NCBI GenBank assembly: GCA_002482685.1
Contig: DLGL01000095.1
Location: forward strand, 1 to 20,511
DNA length: 20,511 nucleotides
Direction: 5' to 3'
From: Bacteriovoracaceae bacterium UBA7695
GTDB lineage: Bacteria > Bdellovibrionota > Bacteriovoracia > Bacteriovoracales > Bacteriovoracaceae
Shown: piece by piece, positions 16,175 through 20,511 of the stretch
How positions within the stretch are numbered: the stretch's first letter is position 1
How the letters are laid out: every line of letters starts with the position of its first letter
Translations under genes and position numbers: made by a program
Notes under the pieces: generated by a model
What the model was told of the DNA's origin: nothing
Databases searched by the model: none
What the model saw: only the letters and a program-made list of their open reading frames with translations

Positions 16175-16187
16175 TGTGAGTCTCACA
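16175..16187. promoter_or_regulatory. Palindrome at the start of the HamA-like gene
   Basis: TGTGAGTCTCACA is a perfect inverted repeat with a single central base, one base from the start codon of the nuclease gene. It covers the place of the ribosome site, so it could be an operator or a small mRNA hairpin limiting translation. No other Shine-Dalgarno is apparent. Confidence 0.4.
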
Positions 16188-16530
16188 ATAATTCGTTCGT
16201 TTTAGAAACTAGTATAAATGAAGATTTGATAGGCAAAGATTAAATCGCCGATAAAAAGACATAAGATTTCTTAATTGAACTTTGGCAACAAAGTGCTGGC
16301 AAAAAGAAAATTAAACCTCGCTAGTTAGGTCACAATAGCGTTAGGCTTATTCGACACTTAGAGGACCACTCGAAAGATTTTTTACTAAAAGAAATCAGAA
16401 ATTGTGCAAATCCAACCTTTAGGTCAATTTTCAATAAAGTTTCATGGTGTCGTTACTAAACGGGTTTTGTGGTCTATGAAACAATTCACGGCCGATTAAA
16501 GAATAAAGCAAATTCAGCGACTTATACACA
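16188..16530. other. About 340-bp gene-free region between divergent operons
   Basis: I see no gene here. TATACT (complement of 16211-16216) fits as a -10 for the HamA-like operon. GTTAGGT and GTTAGGC occur 16 bases apart near 16323-16347 and CGCTA/TAGCG pair around them, but no attC partner sequence is present. The rest is AT-rich. Confidence 0.4.
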
Positions 16531-16569
16531 CATCAAAAAGATGCAAAAAGCATCATTTTGATGTATGAT
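16531..16569 (+). promoter_or_regulatory. Operator and -10 of the RHH-Doc operon
   Basis: CATCAAAAAGATGC (16531-16544) and GCATCATTTTGATG (16550-16563) are 14-bp arms with one mismatch around AAAAA. TATGAT (16564-16569) follows directly and fits as a -10, 20 bases before the ATG. The RHH antitoxin is the expected repressor. Confidence 0.6.
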
Positions 16570-16589
16570 ACCTCAAAGAGAGGGTTCTC

Positions 16590-16820
16590 ATGGGTAAAGC
16601 CAGAACAGTCCGTTTCGAAGACGATGTAGATCCAGCAGTAGATAGATTCATCGAGAAGAACGATATCAACTTCAATAAGCTTGTTAATCTTGCTGTAAAA
16701 GAGTTCATCAGTAAGCCTCATACAATCGAACTAGAGCCAGTAAATGAAGACGAATGGGATAAGATGCTGAAGAAGTCTCATAAGAAATATAAAAAGACCT
16801 TGGATGAACTCGCTAAATGA
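16590..16820 (+). CDS. Ribbon-helix-helix antitoxin of a Doc toxin
   Basis: A 76-aa protein. Residues 1-42 form an RHH fold: strand ARTVRFE, helix PAVDRFIEKND, helix FNKLVNLAVKEFI. The charged C-terminal tail (EDEWDKMLKKSHKKYKKTLDELAK) should fold on the toxin and block it. It probably represses its own operon through the palindrome just upstream. AGAGAGGG precedes the ATG. Doc toxins are classically paired with Phd; here the DNA-binding half is RHH. The stop overlaps the toxin start (ATGA). Confidence 0.8.
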   Translation: MGKARTVRFEDDVDPAVDRFIEKNDINFNKLVNLAVKEFISKPHTIELEPVNEDEWDKMLKKSHKKYKKTLDELAK

Positions 16821-17230
16821 AAGTCATCATTCCCACAGTTGATTCAATCATCAGAACGAATAAGTTTTGTAGTGAGCAGAATAACCAACAGTCGGTTTTA
16901 CTTAATCGTGGCAAAATCGAGAGCGCCCTTCATTCTGCCTTCTACCCAGGATCAGAACCTTTTCAAAATGGTGGCATAGCTCAGCTGGCCGGTGCTCTAT
17001 GCTTTTACTTAACGAAGGCCCATGCCTTTGAAGATGGAAATAAAAGAACCGCTACGTACGCTTCGGTACTATTTATGCAAATAAATGGTTGGGATCTTAA
17101 GTTTGCCGAAAACAATGATGAAGAATTTACAGAATTGGCCCAAATTGTATTAAAAGCTACAGCGAGTAAAATCTCTAAAGATGAACTGATGGACTGGTTT
17201 GATTCTCACAAAATCCCTTACGAAGATTGA
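16817..17230 (+). CDS. doc: Doc-type Fic-fold toxin
   Basis: A 137-aa Doc-family toxin with the active-site motif HAFEDGNKRT (69-78). The Lys in GNKR, in place of the Gly of AMPylating Fic enzymes, marks the Doc branch, which phosphorylates EF-Tu and stops translation. Supporting features are the N-terminal helices with QSVLLNRGKIESAL and the post-motif YASVLFMQINGW. It is coupled to the antitoxin by a four-base overlap and ends 17 bases before the right island repeat. It is expected to be bacteriostatic, stabilising the island or acting as a defence module. Confidence 0.88.
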   Translation: MKVIIPTVDSIIRTNKFCSEQNNQQSVLLNRGKIESALHSAFYPGSEPFQNGGIAQLAGALCFYLTKAHAFEDGNKRTATYASVLFMQINGWDLKFAENNDEEFTELAQIVLKATASKISKDELMDWFDSHKIPYED

Positions 17231-17247
17231 AAGGTTATTAACCAAAT

Positions 17248-17406
17248 GCCCGAACTACCCGATCTATCGAAGGGATTAACAAATTTTCAAGTAAATCATA
17301 AGTTTAAGAGCGTACACTAAGCAAAACATCAGTCATCAATTTCACCATATTTAACTTCATTTCACTCTGTTTCACGATTTTAGTCGGTAAAGTCGGTCAA
17401 AGTCGG
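17248..17406 (+). repeat. Right island repeat (candidate recombination site)
   Basis: This is the same composite as at 10116-10267, in the same orientation. GCCCGAACTACCCGAT is at 17248-17263. The 24-base block is at 17341-17364, again 93 bases after the first. TTTCAC follows at the same spacing, then AGTCGG at 17382, 17391 and 17401. The central 77 bases are diverged. TTCA words fall at offsets 0, 15, 20 and 30 from 17341, as in the left copy. Confidence 0.75.
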
Positions 17407-17439
17407 CAGAGGATGAAATGACAACTTTATGGGAGATTT

Positions 17440-17634
17440 ATGAAAACATTAATCAGTGCAATTCAAAGCTTTATTTCACATTTTTTAGCTGTGGGGATGA
17501 TCACCTCTGCTCTTCTTTTGGTAGCTGGGGAAATCAGACTCGCGGCCCTAAAAAAGGCATCTCAAGGCTCATCCAAACTTTCACCCTTCACCGAGCGCAT
17601 GACGGGCATGAAAGTAAACGACATATTAAACTAG
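17440..17634 (+). CDS. Small 64-aa single-TM protein
   Basis: ATG 17440 follows GGGAG at a good distance. The peptide has an amphipathic start (MKTLISAIQSFISHF), a hydrophobic segment at about 14-30 (HFLAVGMITSALLLVAG), and a basic, polar tail ending in MTGMKVNDILN. A clear terminator follows 13 bases after the stop, which supports it as a real, separately transcribed gene. I do not recognise a family. Small membrane peptides beside defence islands can be toxins or housekeeping peptides; nothing decides this. Confidence 0.65.
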   Translation: MKTLISAIQSFISHFLAVGMITSALLLVAGEIRLAALKKASQGSSKLSPFTERMTGMKVNDILN

Positions 17635-17646
17635 CGATCAATTTCT

Positions 17647-17674
17647 AGGGGAATGGCCATCATTCCCCTTTTTT
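17647..17674 (+). terminator. Rho-independent terminator of the 64-aa gene
   Basis: AGGGGAATG (17647-17655) pairs with CATTCCCCT (17661-17669) around GCCAT, followed by a T run to 17674. Confidence 0.88.
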
Positions 17675-17787
17675 GCCTTTTTCCAAGGCATATCCATAAC
17701 CTCTTGAAAATGGCCGTATGAAAGTTTTTCATGGGGGTCTATCGAAAAATTCTCAGTCCTGTAAACTATCGCTAAGAAATATTAAAC

Positions 17788-17808
17788 AAAAAAATGGTTA
17801 AAACCATT
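17788..17808 (-). terminator. Probable terminator of the DUF6687 gene
   Basis: AATGGTT (17793-17799) pairs with AACCATT (17802-17808) around AA. On the minus strand the stem is followed by TTTTT (complement of 17788-17792). It lies about 28 bases past the gene's stop. Confidence 0.6.
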
Positions 17809-17835
17809 AGTCTTGTATCCATTTGGAAGCGAACC

Positions 17836-18795
17836 TTACTCATTTGGATTCCAATCCACTTCAGAATTATTCAACTCTGTTTTAAGCATGTTCAAAAAGT
17901 CTTCAAATGGAATGCTGCTTTCACTACTAGGCTTCAAAGATGGCGTGATTTTGGAAGATCCTTCATAATCCCAAGTCGTTTGATTTTTCTCATTAGAGTT
18001 AAGTTCTTCCGCCAATGAGCTCAAATTGACTCTAAGTGGGTATGAGTAGCTTTTGAACTGTACCCAGGTTTCGTATCGATATTTGAAATTGAAGTAGCTT
18101 CCCCGATGAAAAACGATTTGAGTTCTTCTCGTCTTATTATGTATCGCCATTTCATGAATCAAAATATCAGGGTTGGGCATGGTGACTATAGCTAAATCAG
18201 TTTTCTTAGAATTATCTTCCAGCTCTTTGATCGTTACAAGATTATCTCTTAGTAAATTTTCTGAGAGAGTTAAGAAATTATCCTCATCTATCCAGTACTT
18301 TTTATAGTCTTCGGTTTTTTCAATTATATCTTTAAGAACTTCCAAGAGCCTTCTATAAAATTCTGCTGCCATCTTAGGATATGTCATTTTAAAACAATCC
18401 TTGCTAATAAAACCACTCTCCTCTTTCAAGAGCGCATTGATTGTGAAAACAATTCTAGCAGCTTGCCGATTGTTATATTTCTGAAAATCCCCGGCTTGAG
18501 CTATATCGATTAGCAGAGATTTTTTAGACAAAGCGTATTCAGGGTTCAAAATGGCAAAAATACCTATAAGACCATCTTCATCAAAATGATCATTCGATAC
18601 GTATTCTACATTTTTGGGCAACTCGTTGTGTTCTAAGAAATCAAGGACAATTTCTGTTGAAGTGTCTCGGATTAACTCTTTAGCTGTTCCAGAGTTTCGC
18701 CAATGCGATAAAACAAGAACTGATTCCTTATGTGCTCTACCATCTACAACAATAGAAGGAAGATCATATAATTCATCATAGGCCCTAAACTCCAT
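17836..18795 (-). CDS. DUF6687 family protein, DHH-like motif
   Basis: A soluble 319-aa protein. LVLSHW (27-32), DTSTEIVLDFL (44-54) and VSNDHFDEDGL (66-76) match DUF6687. The last motif resembles the DHFDxDG metal-binding segment of DHH phosphoesterases, so a metal-dependent phosphoesterase activity is possible but not shown. HEMAIHNKTRRTQIVFHRGSY (starting near residue 215) may be a second conserved patch. AAAGGAAA lies seven bases before the ATG. It is divergent from the XRE-cupin regulator with 58 bp between them, so that regulator may control it. Confidence 0.65.
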   Translation of the reverse strand: MEFRAYDELYDLPSIVVDGRAHKESVLVLSHWRNSGTAKELIRDTSTEIVLDFLEHNELPKNVEYVSNDHFDEDGLIGIFAILNPEYALSKKSLLIDIAQAGDFQKYNNRQAARIVFTINALLKEESGFISKDCFKMTYPKMAAEFYRRLLEVLKDIIEKTEDYKKYWIDEDNFLTLSENLLRDNLVTIKELEDNSKKTDLAIVTMPNPDILIHEMAIHNKTRRTQIVFHRGSYFNFKYRYETWVQFKSYSYPLRVNLSSLAEELNSNEKNQTTWDYEGSSKITPSLKPSSESSIPFEDFLNMLKTELNNSEVDWNPNE

Positions 18796-18820
18796 ACATT
18801 TTCCTTTGTTTTTCTAACCA

Positions 18821-18848
18821 TTGTCTTAGAAGGTAGACAAAATATAAA
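18821..18848 (+). promoter_or_regulatory. Promoter and operator of the XRE-cupin gene
   Basis: TTGTCT (18821-18826) and TATAAA (18843-18848) are 16 bases apart. TTGTCT and AGACAA (18835-18840) are inverted, with eight bases between, and cover the -35 and spacer. The site also lies upstream of the divergent DUF6687 gene, so one repressor site could serve both. Confidence 0.5.
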
Positions 18849-18853
18849 CATTA

Positions 18854-19414
18854 ATGCCAATATATAGGCAAATGGATATTGAACTGTCATTTTTATCGCA
18901 AAATATTGTTAAGCTACGAGCACTCAGGGGCATGTCTCAAAAACAGCTAGCTGATGTTTCCAAAGTCCCGAGATCCACTATTTCAAACATTGAGCTAGGT
19001 CAGGCCAATCCAACACTTTCAAATGTCCTTCGAATCGCTAAATCCCTACAAGTTTCTGTTGATGAATTACTTAATCGCCCAACTAATAGAATACATTTGA
19101 TTGAAGCAAAGGATGCAAAAATCAAAAAGCAAGGGAGTTTATTTTCCGTTCATAACTTACTGCCGCATCCAGTTGAACACATAGAACTTGAAAAAGTTGA
19201 AATTAAACCATTTGGCTATATAGGTGGGTCTCCCCATTCAAAGAATACAAAAGAATACTTCATTTGCTTAAATGGCAGTGCAGAGATCACAATAGAAGGA
19301 GATGAATTCACTTTAAAGAAAGGGGATTGTCTTATCTTCCCAGGTGACTGCAGACACTCATATCGTAATAGTCAAAATAAAGTACTTAACGGTATTAGCG
19401 TTATCGTTCGATGA
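18854..19414 (+). CDS. XRE-family regulator with C-terminal cupin domain
   Basis: A 186-aa transcription factor. The helix-turn-helix covers about 16-72 (LRALRGMSQKQLADVSKVPR, then STISNIELGQANPTLSNVLRIAKSL). A cupin domain covers about 105-185 (KEYFICLNGSAEITIEGDEFTLKKGDCLIFPGDCRHSY). The cupin probably binds a small effector that sets DNA binding, as in SutR/PuuR-like regulators. Two starts are possible: ATG 18854, which lies about where transcription from TTGTCT/TATAAA would begin (leaderless), or ATG 18872, which has a short AGG before it. The second drops six residues and no domain. Confidence 0.88.
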   Translation: MPIYRQMDIELSFLSQNIVKLRALRGMSQKQLADVSKVPRSTISNIELGQANPTLSNVLRIAKSLQVSVDELLNRPTNRIHLIEAKDAKIKKQGSLFSVHNLLPHPVEHIELEKVEIKPFGYIGGSPHSKNTKEYFICLNGSAEITIEGDEFTLKKGDCLIFPGDCRHSYRNSQNKVLNGISVIVR

Positions 19415-19502
19415 CCTAATTTCTCAAGAAAATCCAACCTAGAACGAACTAGTCATTTTAAATAAATGTCAAATTATCGAGAGGCGCACACTCTGTAATG
19501 AT

Positions 19503-20057
19503 TTATACGATTTTTAGGGGCTTCAAAAAGTTTTCATGTTCCTTATAAATACTAAAAATACCACGAGATTTTCTTTCGAGGGAATAGATAAACAAGGGAG
19601 GATGGGAGTCAAAGATCTCTCTTTTTAAACACTTTGCTTCATGAAGAAATTTAAGATTTGTTGAGAGCGCTCTAGATGTCACAGGGGCCAAGACATTTTT
19701 GAGCTCGTTAAACCTTTTTATATGCTCACCCACCTTAATGATAATAGGACATGACCATTTATTTTCAAATATCTCAGTTATTTCTTTTTTTCTTCCTTCT
19801 TCTAAAAGGGCGATACAAAAAGGTCCTAGAGCTTGGCCTTTAGAAGTTAAGATATATTCAGCACGCATAGGATGCCCATAACCTGGATTTTCCATGACAA
19901 GTCCAACATCTAACAACCTCTCAAGAGAACTTTTTAAAATTCCTCTGGAAATTCCAAAGTGGCTTTGCAAAGTGATTACTTTGCTCCCGTGGTCTTGATA
20001 TAGCTTCCCTATGAGACTGATATCCCATTTATATTGAAATATTTTATATTCATTCAT
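19503..20057 (-). CDS. Tandem HxlR-like winged-helix regulator
   Basis: A 184-aa protein that appears to be two HxlR-type winged helices in one chain. The first half has HFGISRGILKSSLERLLDVG (33-52), then NPGYGHPMRAEYILTSKGQALGPF (57-80), the usual helix-turn-helix, wing and PxxxEYxLTxxG pattern. The second half has NKWSCPIIIKVGEHIKRFNELKN, then VTSRALSTNLKFLHEA and a wing with SHPPLFIYSL. HxlR proteins normally have one such domain and work as dimers, so this may be an internal pseudo-dimer. It is divergent from the VOC gene and is the likely regulator of it. Cys102 and Cys143 could be redox sensors, as in some HxlR proteins (inference). Confidence 0.75.
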   Translation of the reverse strand: MNEYKIFQYKWDISLIGKLYQDHGSKVITLQSHFGISRGILKSSLERLLDVGLVMENPGYGHPMRAEYILTSKGQALGPFCIALLEEGRKKEITEIFENKWSCPIIIKVGEHIKRFNELKNVLAPVTSRALSTNLKFLHEAKCLKREIFDSHPPLFIYSLERKSRGIFSIYKEHENFLKPLKIV

Positions 20058-20067
20058 AATATTTTTG

Positions 20068-20095
20068 TTGACTAAAAGTATACCTAGTATATTAT
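20068..20095 (+). promoter_or_regulatory. Promoter of the VOC gene with internal palindrome
   Basis: TTGACT (20068-20073) and TATTAT (20090-20095) are 16 bases apart. The spacer contains TATACCTAGTATA (20079-20091), a palindrome with five-base arms, in the position of a repressor site for the divergent HxlR-like protein. Confidence 0.65.
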
Positions 20096-20124
20096 TAGAA
20101 ATAAAAAGAATGCAAGGAGACTTT

Positions 20125-20505
20125 ATGGCGATTACACAAAAAAGTTATGATGGGGCTTTAACCTGCGCTATGGGCGTTAAAAACCTAGATGAGGCCATAA
20201 GTTGGTATAATAAAGTTTTAGGCTTTGAAACACTCTATGTTCTTGATGATCAAGGTTGGGCAGAGCTTAGTACTTCTGTTGAGAAGGTAAATATTGGGCT
20301 TTCAGTTAAGGATAAAGTTGAAGTTGGCGGAGGGGCTATTTTAACTTGGGGAGTTTCAGACATTGAAGGTTTTTATAAGCACCTTCGAGAACATCAAGTG
20401 AAGTTTGATGGGGAAGTTATTACGATACCCGAGATGGTAAAAATTTTGACTTTCTATGATCTAGATGGAAATGCCTTAATGGTGGCTCAAGACTTGACTA
20501 AATAG
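20125..20505 (+). CDS. VOC-fold (glyoxalase/bleomycin-resistance type) protein
   Basis: A 126-aa single VOC domain. The start ATG 20125 is chosen over an in-frame upstream codon because AGGAG precedes it by five bases. Two modules are visible: TCAMGVKNLDEAISWYNKVL with GFETLY, and LTWGVSDIEGFYKHLREHQ with FYDLDGNALMVAQ. The usual metal ligands are not evident: the first strand lacks His, and the final Glu of DPDGNxLEL is Met here. A metal-free binding or resistance role is therefore more likely than glyoxalase activity. The divergent HxlR-like gene probably regulates it. Confidence 0.88.
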   Translation: MAITQKSYDGALTCAMGVKNLDEAISWYNKVLGFETLYVLDDQGWAELSTSVEKVNIGLSVKDKVEVGGGAILTWGVSDIEGFYKHLREHQVKFDGEVITIPEMVKILTFYDLDGNALMVAQDLTK

Positions 20506-20511
20506 TACTAG

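Larger units (their letters stand above)
10116..17406. mobile_element. Candidate defence island bounded by direct repeats
   Basis: Two direct copies of a composite repeat enclose a DUF4238-like gene, a KAP-type NTPase, a Ski2-like helicase, a HamA-like nuclease and an RHH-Doc toxin-antitoxin pair. The content is wholly defence or stability genes and looks more AT-rich than the flanks. No integrase, transposase or tRNA is visible, so mobility, if any, would be in trans or by homologous recombination between the repeats. That it is a mobile unit is an inference from the repeats and gene content. Confidence 0.5.

Noticed and set aside
16323..16347. GTTAGGT and GTTAGGC, which fit the integron core GTTRRRY
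   Set aside because: No RYYYAAC partner at the needed distance and orientation was found, so there is no attC site.
16425..16490. Possible third copy of the island repeat (TTTCATGG, TTCACGG words)
   Set aside because: Neither the 16-base nor the 24-base block is present; the similarity is limited to short words.
10116..17406. CRISPR array suggested by regularly spaced repeats
   Set aside because: The repeats are two distant composites with nine-base iterons, not a series of repeat-spacer units, and no cas gene is present.
17418..17648. 76-codon frame overlapping the 64-aa membrane peptide
   Set aside because: It overlaps in another frame and lacks a good ribosome site; the 64-aa frame has GGGAG and is followed closely by the terminator.

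Overview
The window looks like a chromosomal segment of a low-GC Gram-negative bacterium. Lipoprotein-type and Sec-type signal peptides are common, and there is an MHYT-domain sensor kinase, a DUF6973-type remnant and several BrnTA/RHH/Doc toxin-antitoxin genes. A predatory-type Bdellovibrionota such as Bacteriovoracales would fit, but that is an inference from gene style only; no rRNA or other strong taxonomic marker is present.

Left part (1-8221), ordinary chromosome: a truncated secreted protein, a two-TM membrane protein, an acyl-ACP thioesterase, a lipoprotein, a 50-aa charged small protein, truA, two secreted or membrane proteins of unknown function, an MHYT histidine kinase with a strong hairpin terminator, and a two-gene operon of a methyltransferase and a secreted nitrilase-family hydrolase.

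Middle-left (8280-10020), accessory: a decayed DUF6973 gene that runs into a second, broken copy of the 3' end of brnA, then a membrane-anchored metallophosphoesterase, then an intact brnTA toxin-antitoxin operon with a near-perfect palindromic operator over its promoter.

Central island (about 10116-17406): two direct copies of a composite repeat bracket about 7.1 kb that contains only defence-type genes. Each repeat has a 16-nt and a 24-nt identical block exactly 93 nt apart, a diverged centre, and AGTCGG iterons downstream. From right to left on the minus strand lie a DUF1837/HamA-like nuclease and a Ski2-like HamB-type helicase (a Hachiman-like pair), then a KAP-type P-loop NTPase translationally coupled to a DUF4238-like protein. 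On the plus strand, next to the right repeat, is an RHH antitoxin with a Doc toxin. No integrase or transposase is visible inside. The inferred picture is a mobile defence cassette stabilised by toxin-antitoxin genes and bounded by recombination-site-like repeats. The KAP plus DUF4238 pair and the repeat itself are the best candidates for something undescribed.

Right part (17440-20511): a 64-aa membrane peptide with an excellent terminator, a DUF6687/DHH-like protein divergent from an XRE-cupin regulator, and a tandem-HxlR regulator divergent from a VOC-fold protein, with a palindrome inside the shared promoter.
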